64,000 bases of DNA, taken from contig NC_011695.1 in assembly GCF_000150955.2 (NCBI RefSeq), positions 124,001 through 188,000 of the forward strand, given 5' to 3'. This stretch comes from Phaeodactylum tricornutum CCAP 1055/1 (lineage: Eukaryota > Bacillariophyta > Bacillariophyceae > Surirellales > Neidiaceae). A model generated the notes under the pieces. That model was not told the origin of the DNA, ran no database searches, and was given only the letters and a program-made list of their open reading frames with translations. The position numbers and the translations under genes were made by a program. Positions 20,609 to 31,335 of the stretch are shown here, piece after piece (within the stretch, counting starts at the first letter, position 1; the number at the start of each line of letters is the position of its first letter).

Positions 20609-23600
20609 TTAGCCTCGGAAGAGCGTTCGTCCGCTGGTGTTTCCGCGACCGCCTCTGCCTCGACCCGGGCCTCCTCGTCCACCACCGCGTTGGCCCAATA
20701 TCACACTCGTGCCCGGACGGTCACCGGAAGCCGCACCCGTCCTGCCTTTGTCCTTGCCCGATTGAAGCGTATTACCACCTCTGGTTCCAAAGTTGCGATC
20801 AATATCGTCCATAGAAAGAGGCCGATTCCGAATCACCTGCAACCTCTCTTGTTCGAGATACACATTCCCCCCAGACAATTCCGCTTCGGCACTGTCGGCT
20901 TCGTACTGCAACACGCGTTGCTTGATAAAGTTTCGTTCCCTAGCCGCGGCGTCGTCTTGCTTGGAGGCAACCTTGGCGAAATTCGTATCCGAGGGCACGA
21001 CAATTTCTTTCGCCTCTACTTTTCCTTTGTTTCCCTTTTTCAACAATTGAAACGTGATGCCGGGAGTACCGGCAAGTCCAAAGGTCGGAGCCACCGCGGA
21101 GCTGGCGCCAACCGGCTTGGACAGGTCTGTTGGTTTCTTTTTGAAAGTCTGTGATCCCGAAACCATGTTTTCAGCAACCAACTTGCGCGAAGTGTTCTTG
21201 CCCTTCTCCAAGGCTTCAATGGTCACTCGTCGGAGCTCTCGTTCAAAGGCTTCCTCTTCCAGCTGACGCATATAAGCTTCTTCGTCAAACTCTTCTTCTT
21301 CTTCTTCGGAATTGCCACCTGATTCGCTATCGATATCGTCTTCGGTCACACCTTCGTAGTCTTCATCACTGTCTCCTGACTCGGTTTCATCATCGTTCGT
21401 GTCTTCCGCAACGCTACCTTTGGCACTAACAGATAGGGAAGCATCGTCCTCTTCATCTTCCAACAGCGATGCTGAATCGTCATTCAGGGAATGTGCATCC
21501 ATGCTCACATGAAGATCACCAAGTGTTTTCGATTCGTCCGCCAAGGTTTCAACATGGTTGCGCTTTTGGAGCTCGAGGAGTGCGTCCGATTCTTCGAACG
21601 CCACGGTCACATTGTGTGCATCCAGCCAACTGGAATATCGTGGAAAGCCGCTTTCCGATCCTTCCTCCAGTTCTTTGTCTCGACTCGTCCTGGTAAAACG
21701 TTTCCATTGAGAGTCAAGGATGTCAAAAGTATCTAGTAAAGAGAACTCCACGTCTGTTGGGAGCGTAGTCTTTGTGAAAAGGTATCTCTGAAAAGCTGCC
21801 AGAAAACCTCTCATACGGGGCAGAACGCTTCTCGACATTATAGACTTCGCGACTACTTCAAGCACCGTACAAACAAGCTTCACACGATAAGAAGCATTTG
21901 GGGGATCCTCTAACGACGGCACGCGTGGGTCGTATTTTGAATGCTGCGAAACTGCCACCGGTGTCGGCGGAGCAGGAGCCTGTTCGGCGGCATCGAGGTT
22001 GTCATCCTCCATTTCCTCATCCTCCTTAATGGTTTGGGAGACTCCTGTCATTGAGGTGAATAATGGGAGCTGTTCCCCACTCTCCTCTCCTTGAGATGCC
22101 GCCAGCTTTTGACTCGCTTCTCGCAAAGCATTCGGAATCTCGTGACCGATGTTGATGAAATCGTAGAGTTGGTTTATGACAAGCTGCCCCGTTACTTGTG
22201 ACGAGCAATACAGTTCCCCTAAAAGACGAGCATACGTGATTGTACGTTGTTGATCTCGAAAATCTGGATGTTCCAAAGCCCATCGCAGTTCCTCGAGTAG
22301 CGCGTCTACCAGTCGAACCGGGGCTTCACAAGCTGATCGTTGAGGTCGTAGTCGATCCGCCACGGCCGCAATCGCGTATATTGTTCGGTATCGGCCTTTT
22401 CTACAAGCCTTCAGCATGATGCGACAAACAAGTGCACCACACTGCTGTTCTGGATCGCTCCACGGTAGTCGAATGAGCTCCTTCGCGGTAAAAGAAACAG
22501 ACGTGTCTGTAGGTTCCAAACGAACCATTAGCAAATATCTGACGTACGCTTCCAATGGGGGATATTCCTTTTGCTGCTTCCGGGGACCGCTCGGTGGAGG
22601 CTTGACAGCATAAAACGCAGCTTGAATCAAAGACTGATGGCGCTCATCCAGGTTCTGAAAATGATCAATAGTATTAGAAAATGATGATGGCCAGATTCTG
22701 GAATGATTTTTGGCGCGTCTTACCTTGGCTTTACTCAGGCGAGTAATTGTTTCCATAAGCGTCGCAATACGTCCGCTCGTGTGCTTGAGACGGAAGAGAA
22801 ATCGTCCGCATGATTCCAGCAGACAGCACGTAACGTCCACATTATTTCCCGTAAAGTCCTCCAAGCAACGTTTAAGGCATCGTAGGAATACTATGGGAGG
22901 TGCAACTCGGAATTTGGTTAGCTCCCCGATATAGCGAGCTGTTTTCATACGTGATTCGATGTTTTGGTTTTTTTTGAATTTTGCTTGACCATGGAATTGA
23001 TGTTCCAAATCCGCCACCAAAGGTGATGCAATATCCGTCCAAACGCGATCAACGGTAGCTGCCATGCGTGAGTAGTAGGGCAAAAGATCCAGCCGAGAGC
23101 GAGGTACCAAGAAAAGTGTTCGAGACAAACGTTTCCTCGAGTTTTTGCTAGACCCGTGGTTGGTGCAAAACTTCTCTGTTAACTCGTCGAGCTGCTCACG
23201 ACGATGGCATTCTGGTAGTTCTTCCTCAAGAAGAACCATTAAGCGATAGTGCGGTGTATCCTTTTGCTCCTCGATCTCTGGGTCTAGAAAGAACACACAG
23301 CAAAGGTCAGACGCGAGGACCGACTACCGGATGAGAAAAGCATAGAGCGTACCTTCCTCGTCCTTCAGTTCCTCGTCCTCTTCATTTTCGAATTCTTCTT
23401 GCGAGCCTAGCGGTAATTCGGTGCCGTCGTCACCTTCGTCGACAACTTCTCCTTCGGCGCCATATTTTCTTTGGTTGTCTAATTTCCGCGACTCTATAGC
23501 TTCTGGTGCCAGACCGAGCAAAGCAGGTGGAGTGGTGGTGAGCAGATCTGGCACGTCACAATAAAAAGTTCGCATTTCTTCGTCGTCGAACGGGCCCAAG

Positions 23601-25180
23601 TCTTCTTCCCCGTCAGTTCCTTTTGTCCACACTTCTAGTCCACCACTACCGTCTGCATCACCGTCTTCTTCTTGCTGCTGCAAAATAGGCAACCTTTCGT
23701 CCAAGACGTCCGCCAGAGCATCCACCGCCTTCTGCAACGATTCTTGCAGTTTACGGGCATCCACTAATCCCTTTTCTCGGGCTTCTGTCAAGGACCCCGA
23801 CAAGAGGCGGTCTTGCTCGCAGCGTTTCTCCAACTGCAGCAGTTTACGGTGGGTTTGTGTCAGATTGGTGGACAAGGCATGGTAGGCAGCCCGACAGTGG
23901 GTGACCAACACTTCGGAAACTTGTGCAGCCACGGCTCTTTCTGTCAAAACCGACGGAATTTGTTCAACGACAGGATAGGCTTGCTTTATCACATCCTGGG
24001 AAGGAAAGATAGCATCCGCACCGTCTGGGGTACAGGCTTCCGTCTCATTGTAATTTCCAATCAGCTTGATCGCGGAATGGACCGAGGTGGGGACAATATC
24101 TAACAACTCAAAGCCGGCCGCCTTGCTAAAGGCTACCATCAGATTGGCGTCTTGCACGGAGCAGTTCGTTCCTTGTGACGCGTTCGCTCCACTCGCGTCG
24201 GTGACACATGCAATCAGAGGTTTGGTTTCCGTCACGATTCCGTTGAGGACCAACTCCGTCAAGATTCGGACGTACAAGCGTCGGAGCTTCGCCATAGCGG
24301 GTGTTGGTTTGGCGTTCACCACTTTCCACAAGGCCGGTACCAGCATCGATAAGAAATCTTCGTACCGTTGGTGCATTGTGGTGACAAGGGACAGCACGCT
24401 TGGCAACTCAGACACCTTGGGTTTAGTAGAGCTTTCCAAGATCCCGTTGGCTACTTCTTCCACGTAGCGACTTAAATTGAGCGTTGACACGTCCTTCACA
24501 ATATCCTCTGGTTTCATAGACCACGCGACACCGCTCTTGACCTTTTTCACAAAGGTGGTACACTTTTTCAAATCTGTTTTTAGATTCTTCTTGTTGGCCT
24601 GAAACGTTTTGCGAAAAGCCTGCAGGGTTTCCGGCTCCATGTCCGCCCGTGTCCTTTGATGCGCGTGAGTGGCATTGATCACGTTCTGTAACAGATCCCG
24701 CGCCTCCCGAACCTTCTGATCCACATCGGCCTGCTTCTGTTCCCGGACTTTGATTGCCGCAGCTTGGGCTCTAGCCAACGCTACAGCCCGCGCTTTTTCG
24801 GCAGCCACTTCCTGTGCGTGTTTTTCTATTTCTTGATGGCGCTGCTGATCCTTGGGCGATAGAGTGGGTGGATTGGGTGTGTTACGTTTCTGGTTCCCCT
24901 GCGTTTTGGACCCGACAGGATTTGGTTTCGTCCTGTTTTCTCTTCCGGAGCCACCACGATCCTTCGTTGGAAGCGCTTTGTTTGCGTTGCCGCTGCTGTC
25001 GGTTTGTAAGCTCGGAGTGGATGCTCCTGTTTCCTTCGATACGGAAGCATTGGCCTTGGGCTTGGGACCTCGCCCTCCTGTCTTGCCGCGTCCCTTGGTA
25101 TTGCCGCGACCCCGTCCCGCAGATCCTCCTCCGCGTCCCGTTGCCGAGGCGGAACTCGCAGCGCTCGAACGACCCGACAT
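20609..25180 (-). CDS. UPF2: Nonsense-mediated decay factor UPF2
   Basis: UPF2 bridges UPF1 and UPF3 in nonsense-mediated mRNA decay. Three exons, 25180-23353, 23283-22724 and 22654-20609, join in phases 1 and 0 and give 1,477 residues. An RG-rich N terminus and a charged helix precede the first MIF4G domain (about 180-420). A later MIF4G domain starts near residue 800 (NLDERHQSLIQAAFYAVKPP). An acidic stretch follows at about 1190-1260, then a conserved UPF1-binding region (NFIKQRVLQYEADSAE) and an RGG tail. The 69-bp second intron (GTAAGA..TTCAG) is a multiple of three and has no stop, so an unspliced reading would insert 23 residues. The gene converges on the synthetase with only 75 bases between stops. 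Confidence 0.93.
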
Positions 25181-25700
25181 TGTTTCCGACGTCGCGGCGA
25201 TACTCCAATGCTCACACGGCCTTTATCTTTGCGTAGGTTGTTCAAATAAAACTATAGTGCTCGCCTCTTGAAGATTTGGAGAGCGCCTGCTAACAGTAAC
25301 GGAAAGACAGAGACTACTGACCATTTCTTTCGGCTCCCCAGTCACGGTCGTTTCATGAGCAATCCGCATGCTGGGCTGTGAACCCTAATTGTAGTACACA
25401 AGAATTGCATATAGGGTTCTCGAGCTGTGTGACGATCCATTTGTCGGAGAGAAGACTACCATATCACCGTTTCCACACTATTACAATAGAGTATAGATAG
25501 ACCAGGTGGTTGCGGTAGTAGAGTCCGTTTTTACTGCTACTGGCAATGCCATTAACCAGAGCGCCAACTGTTTCAATTTGGGGGCTATGAAAAGTCCGTT
25601 GCCAAGAATGACCGTGCGCGTGTGTATACTATGGAGTATAAAAAGTGTGGAGAAAAAGAAAAAAGGTAAATGACAAAAGGAGAAAAACGGCAACGCCATT
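25181..25700. other. Intergenic region upstream of UPF2
   Basis: About 520 bases should contain the UPF2 promoter and the 3' UTR of the ankyrin gene. No feature was recognised. Confidence 0.45.
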
Positions 25701-27650
25701 TCATCTTCGAGTCGCCGTGACGAGGACGCTGGGGTCGGCTTGCAAGAGAGAATAGACAGTTTCGAGTGCGTCCACGTCGGGATCGCCTGTTCCGTACTGG
25801 TGCTTCGCTCGATTCGTTTCCGCACTCGACAACGACCGACGCCGCAATAATTCCTGTTGTTTGCCCGTCAGCAAGCCACACGGATCGTTTCCCAGCGCAG
25901 CAAAAGACGACTCCTCCGTTCCGGTCCAGAGGGGCGCCATTGCCGTGGCGGCCACGAGCACTGGCGGCAACCCGGTCTTCCCATCGCGCCACGCGAGGGC
26001 TTCCGGTGCAGCCTGCCAGAGCGCTTGCACGGCACTGTCCTTCCAGACTTTCCCGGACGCCAAGGCGATGGCCAATGGCGATCGGCCGTAGTTGTCCCGG
26101 ACGCGTGCGGCGGCGGGAAAAGCGTCCAACACGGAGTGCAAGACATCACGGGCACGTTGCGGGGAATGCGTCAGCGTCGCGGCGGCCTGATGCAAAACGT
26201 AGGAACCAGTCTCGTCCCGTTCCCGGAGAAGTTCCGGACGCGCCTGGATGGCCATGTCCAGAATAGGTTCAGGGAGGTACAAATCCATAGCAATGACGGC
26301 TCGTATGAAATTGTACCCGGTACCGGTACCAGGGTGTCCGTGATGTTGGTAGGCCGTGCGTAGAAGATACTGTGCCTTGTCCCAGCGCTTGCCGCGAAAG
26401 GAAAGCTTGGCGGGTCGGTCCAGGTTGGCCCAAGCCACAAAGAGTGGTGTGCGTGTGGCCCACACACGGTTGCCGTTCACGAGTGGCACCGGGTGTAAGG
26501 GATGGGGTGGTAGACAGGGCTGGGTAACACTAGCGGCGTCGACGTGCACGAGAGCTTCCAAGACGGCCTTACCGGCATTGTGCTCGACAGCGTGGTAGAG
26601 AGGGAGACGTCCGTAGCGATCCGGGAGTGAGGCGGCTTGGGGGTACACACCAAGGAGTGTTTGGTGGATGGCGGTGGATGCTGAATAACACGAGGCAAAG
26701 TGCAAGGGTGTGGATCCTTCGGTATCTCGTTTGCGTGCGGCGGAGGGGTAGGCATCGAGCAAGGTTTGTACGACTGACAAGGTGGGTCCACCCGAACAGG
26801 CCCAATGGAGTGGGTAGAGGCCGTCAGCGTCGCGTTGTTTCGCGTCACGGCGGTGGAGGGGAGCCGCCGCCACAATGGTCTGCCACTGTTGCATGCGCGC
26901 CATGTCCAAAAGCGAGCTCACGGGAATGCGGGTTCGTGAAGGCGGGCGGTGGGACGTACGCGGGGATGGAGTTGTGTGGGACGTGGAGGAGCTTGTAGTT
27001 ATTGTACTTGTTGTTGTAGTAAGGGTTGTCGTAGAGGTTTCGGCTTGCGCGCATTCTACTGAGGTGTGGGACACCAAAGACTCCCTACTGGAAACGGAGG
27101 AATCCTGGTCCGAGGGAGACGGCTCTGGGAGTACCTTTGCTATTGCTGCTTGTTGCTCTTGTTCTTGACGCAATCGATTCGCTCTACGCCGACACGTCCA
27201 GGGCAACGGTGGGGGCAGATGCAGTTTGTAAAAGGCGGCGGCACGTTGGAGTGGACAGCTCATTTCACAGAGTGCCATCCCGGACAATGAGGATCGACCC
27301 CGTTGGGTGCACTTGAACCAACGCGATCGGCGTCGGGGACACGCGGCGTGGGAAAAGGACGCGATACACAGCGGCAACGAAGCCGGGACCTTCCACAGTT
27401 CCCTCCAGGACGAAAGACGATCACTCCGTAAGATCCTTACAATGATTGTGACGTACGTTGCCGCAATTGCGCACCACGCGATCCCCACGGTGAACAGTGT
27501 TCCGGTAGTGTTCGCGAACAAGGCGTCCGCATCGTTCTCAAAGGTAAAGGAGGAACAGCTCGTCGTAAGATGAGTCGTCAACGACATCATGGTCTCGTTG
27601 TTACGATGCGGGTACCAAAGATTCTGGGGATAAGGTGTGGATTCCACCAA
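25701..27650 (-). CDS. Ankyrin-repeat protein with an N-terminal membrane segment
   Basis: A single exon encodes 649 residues. A hydrophobic helix at about 50-73 (GTLFTVGIAWCAIAATYVTI) could anchor the protein or act as a signal anchor. Residues 170-245 are Ser/Thr-rich. Ankyrin repeats begin near 270 (DADGLYPLHWACSGG; DTEGSTPLHFASCYSAS; DRYGRLPLYHAVEHNAGKAVLEALVH) and more degenerate units follow to about 600 (DETGSYVLHQAAATL; DNYGRSPLAIALASGK). Similar leucine-rich ankyrin proteins with DAYPSAA elements form large families in diatoms. The repeats imply protein binding, but the partner is unknown. A second start at Met21 would keep the membrane segment. Confidence 0.83.
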   Translation of the reverse strand: MVESTPYPQNLWYPHRNNETMMSLTTHLTTSCSSFTFENDADALFANTTGTLFTVGIAWCAIAATYVTIIVRILRSDRLSSWRELWKVPASLPLCIASFSHAACPRRRSRWFKCTQRGRSSLSGMALCEMSCPLQRAAAFYKLHLPPPLPWTCRRRANRLRQEQEQQAAIAKVLPEPSPSDQDSSVSSRESLVSHTSVECAQAETSTTTLTTTTSTITTSSSTSHTTPSPRTSHRPPSRTRIPVSSLLDMARMQQWQTIVAAAPLHRRDAKQRDADGLYPLHWACSGGPTLSVVQTLLDAYPSAARKRDTEGSTPLHFASCYSASTAIHQTLLGVYPQAASLPDRYGRLPLYHAVEHNAGKAVLEALVHVDAASVTQPCLPPHPLHPVPLVNGNRVWATRTPLFVAWANLDRPAKLSFRGKRWDKAQYLLRTAYQHHGHPGTGTGYNFIRAVIAMDLYLPEPILDMAIQARPELLRERDETGSYVLHQAAATLTHSPQRARDVLHSVLDAFPAAARVRDNYGRSPLAIALASGKVWKDSAVQALWQAAPEALAWRDGKTGLPPVLVAATAMAPLWTGTEESSFAALGNDPCGLLTGKQQELLRRRSLSSAETNRAKHQYGTGDPDVDALETVYSLLQADPSVLVTATRR

Positions 27651-28654
27651 AGTGTAAAATATAATATTCTGGACCGTTTTGGCCTACACTGTAATGATGA
27701 TGGATCCGCAAAATCACCACCACGACTGGAGCGCTGATTGGGGGACGAGCGAATCTCTTGTTGGTAGATATCGCGACTGTGGGGCGGCGGCGGCAAATTT
27801 TGTGAGCCTCTTCGTCATTTCCATCGTGATCTCCGGTGTTCGCTAAAGGGAACTGGAGTACCGGTTGCGAAAAACGTGGCCTAACATTTTGCGAAGACGC
27901 GTGACAACTTCATACCGACCTTTCCACGTTGCAGTATTCGTGCCGTCTCTTTCGTTCCGATATCCAGACACGCGCCATCCCAGTTTGTCGCTTTGTACTC
28001 TCAAACTACCTACCGGCACTCACTGGAATGTAAGTTTGCGAGTACCGTAGGCAGATGACGGATGGGATTGGGTCGGATCTTCCATGGGGATCCATCCCGA
28101 CAAGAGTCAACCACCCCGAATACTGCATACAGACGTACACCGGTTTACTATGACTTACAGGTTACGGTTAGCTACCATTCTTCTTCGGAATCCCTCTTGC
28201 CACCCACTGAGGGGTGCGAAGCCCTCTGACAAAGCGAACCGCGCACACTTATGACTGTATTGGCACGGGGCGCGTGGGGAGGTGGACAGACTCGAAAAAG
28301 AGAACCGGTGACACGACCACAAGTGTCGGAGACTCCCCCGTATTCGAGTGCTACTCTAGCTTACAGTTACCTATGGAGCTGCCGAGACAGCAGAGACTGT
28401 AGTCTGGGGACGCACATTCCTGTCCCCACCTTATTCTATAACGTCACCACGATGTACGGTTAAAGACTAGTAACAACACTGTTACAGCTAGACACTTGAC
28501 AAATCCTTGCCCCCCGCTCTCGAGTTTGTCAAATGAAATACTGAAGTGCACTCCTGGCAACCCAAAACTCACCCACACGCATGCATGCATACGTACAAAC
28601 ACTAACAATCACAACAGAATTTGCCCCAAGCTACCCAATACAACTGCATCTAGA
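27651..28654. other. Intergenic region, ankyrin gene / BRF1
   Basis: About 1 kb lies between the start of the ankyrin gene and the end of BRF1, both on the minus strand. No supported coding frame, RNA gene or long repeat was found. A short GCAT run lies near 28580. Confidence 0.45.
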
Positions 28655-30717
28655 CTAATACAAGCCTTCTTCCGTAGCGACACTCGCATTGCCGGTATCG
28701 TCCACGACATCGGTAGAAAAACTCCCGTCTTCGTCAAAAATCGAACTCAACGCGTCGTAGTTGATTTTACGCGACACTTTGCGCGCCGCCACGGCCGCCA
28801 GCAACTGCTCTTCCGTCGTCATGATGCTCCCATCCGCCTTGCGCGATTTCTTCTTTCGCGTATTATACCGTGCTGACGATTCAGCCTGCGCCGCGTCCGT
28901 CTTTTCCCGATCCAGCAATGACGCTTCCACCGACAAACGTTCCGATTCTTTCCGCTTTTGCGTCACCAAATAATCCTTGTTGATCTTGTTGAAGATCACT
29001 TCCTTCTCGCGTTCTTCATCGTTGTCGCGAAAAATGTTCGCGAACTCGTCTTCCATGGTATCGGGCATGCCCGCCTTCCATTCCGACAAGTTGAACTGCG
29101 TTTCCGTCGGGGCCGACGGCGGCCGTTGTTCTTCCGGCGTCGCTTCGTCCGGTAACACCAAGGCCCGGCCGTTGTGCGCGAGTGGATAAGCCTTCTTCCA
29201 TACGGCGGGGACGGTGTCCGTGGTGGCAATAACCAAAGACGTTGATGACGGCGCGGTCGTTTTGTCCCGCTCGGGCAGAACGTCATTCTCATCCTCGTCC
29301 TCAATTGGCGTCGAGGCCACGGCCGGCTCCTCCATCCTTTTCGCATCAATAGCACTCTGGGCCGCATCCGATGGCAACAATTCCTTGGCCAAGGATTTGT
29401 ACAAGGTCTGCAGTTGCACCTTTTTCGCCCCCATCTTACCTCCCGCACCAATCTCCGTGTCTAGTTGGCCGTCACCGTCACCGTCGACCACGGGTCCGGT
29501 TGTCGCCAGCGGTCCGCTTTCTTGCCGTCCACGATTTTGTCGTCGAGTGCACCAGACTCGAGCAATTCCACGTTGCCTTGGCGAATGGCCTTGGCTCGGG
29601 CTTCCCGGAATTTGTTGCGTCGAAAAACGGGCGGGTCCGCTTCCACGTCGAGATCAACTTTCTGGAACTGTTCCAAAGTGAGCGCCGCACTGGGCGTGTG
29701 TTCGAACTCCTTGACGCGGTTGGTGACGGTCCATCCACAAACGCGGAGAATTCGGGTAACATCCTGGTGGTGTCGGGAGAATCCGTGCGCACGGGAGGCG
29801 ATGAGGAGGGCGGCGGCGCAAATGCCGGCGGGGCGGCGACCGGCGACAATCCAGTCGCGTTTCATGCGCGCGACGAGACGCAAGGCTGTGAGCGACACAG
29901 CGTTGGCCTTTTCGTCCAAATCCAAGTGTGCGGCAAAACGGTAAATGTACAAGGCTGGATCAATGATTTCTAGTTTGAGACCGAGTAAGCGACGGAATTT
30001 CAAAAAGCAGGTGCCTAGTGTATAAACGTTGACTTGCAGGGCGTCGGAGAAATCAATAAGCATGTGTTGCGATTTTTCTTGTCGACAGGCAATGTACAAA
30101 CACGCGGCGACGACGTGTGTGGTCCGACGACCCTGCACAAAGTTTCGCTCCACCGCAATGGTAAACAATCGGTGGGCGGCGTCGACAAAGTGTGTGCCGA
30201 GTCGCAAGCGCGAGGCTACTTCCTGTATTCGTCGACGTCCGTTGGCCAGGGTGGTTTCTCGACTGTCCCGACTGAATCCGTAGCGGCCTCCGGCACCTCC
30301 CCCCGGTCCACCTCCTCCGGGGCCTCCCGTATAGGCCTTGCTGGACGTGGCGGAGACGAACTGCCCGACCATGGAACTGGCCCCGCCGGCGCCTTCCACA
30401 AACTCTACCGCACTGACAATCGCGTTCTCTTCCACCACTACTCCGCATTCCGTACACACCGACGCACCGCTGGCGTCGTGCTGCTCGATGGAAGTGCTCC
30501 CACAGTTCGGACAAAAGATGGACATGGTGGAGGCTGGTTTGGGTATCGAATTGGTATCCGCACTCGCGTGATTGTGTGCAGCGTCGTGTTCTTTTTCGTC
30601 GTCTGCCATTCCAATGACTTGTTCCTCCCCCTCGTCTCCTTCGTGAACGTTCTCATTATTTTCGTAAGCGTGTTCGCCGTTCACGTCGGACGCGAATGTA
30701 ACGTTGCGACCGGACAT
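28655..30717 (-). CDS. BRF1: TFIIIB subunit BRF1 (RNA polymerase III factor), with one frame break
   Basis: BRF1 recruits RNA polymerase III to tRNA and 5S genes. Frame one (30717-29461) holds a zinc ribbon (Cys69, Cys72, Cys88, Cys91), a Gly-rich linker and two cyclin folds (ANGRRRIQEVASRLRLG; LIASRAHGFSRHHQDVTRIL). A second frame (from about 29491 to 28655) holds the C-terminal BRF1 homology: EVIFNKINKDYLVTQ and KVSRKINYDALSSIF. The frames overlap at 29461-29491 in a GTGACG repeat. Reading through needs one extra base or a tiny (about 29-base) intron, which would be far shorter than any other here. A frame break by sequence error or a real lesion is likelier. Met65, just before the zinc ribbon, is an alternative start. 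Confidence 0.87.
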
Positions 30718-31335
30718 GATTGTAGAGGAATGGGTTGGTTCCCTGTTGTTGCCTGTAAGGCCGGTGCGTGGACGTAGTATTTCTTCTCTATCTCACCCAC
30801 ACCCACACGATGCAATTATAACATACCGAGTTGCGGGTAGCGTGGATGGATGGATTCGTTCGTTCCTAGTCAATCGGTCGGGTCGGTCGGTTCGATGAGT
30901 GTGTACTTTCAGTTAACTACCCGTACATGGATGTCGACGGTTACTGTAAGTAGGCAATCGGATACGGGGTTGCAGAGAGTCGTTGTCGCGTTGCTGGGCG
31001 CCGCTGTGCCCGCAGTGATCCTCGTTTGTTCCAAAATCCCCTGCTTGGAGTCAAAAATAGGGTTGATAAATTAGACTACACTCTCCGTCTGACCTTCGTA
31101 ATCCACAGAGATCATGGATAGAGGGAGGGGCCACTCACGGACCAACCGACCGGGAATTCTTCGCGCAAATCGAATCTGTGGTGTGTACCAAGCGGTGGCC
31201 TCTGAAAAGCCCTGCCAGTGTTTCCGGAATCGATAGACCCACCAGAGGGCCAAACCTCGGCACCCTCACGGTATCGAATCACATCACACCGTGTGTGGGA
31301 GTGAACGTATTTTATTTTCGGCAGTGGGACTGGTC
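30718..31335. other. Divergent intergenic region, BRF1 / RIO1
   Basis: About 620 bases lie between two divergent genes of ribosome and RNA polymerase III biology, so a shared promoter region is plausible. No motif was firmly recognised. Confidence 0.45.

Noticed and set aside
29461-29491. A 29-base intron reconciling the BRF1 frames
   Set aside because: All other introns here are 64 bases or longer and this one lacks consensus sites. Kept only as an alternative.
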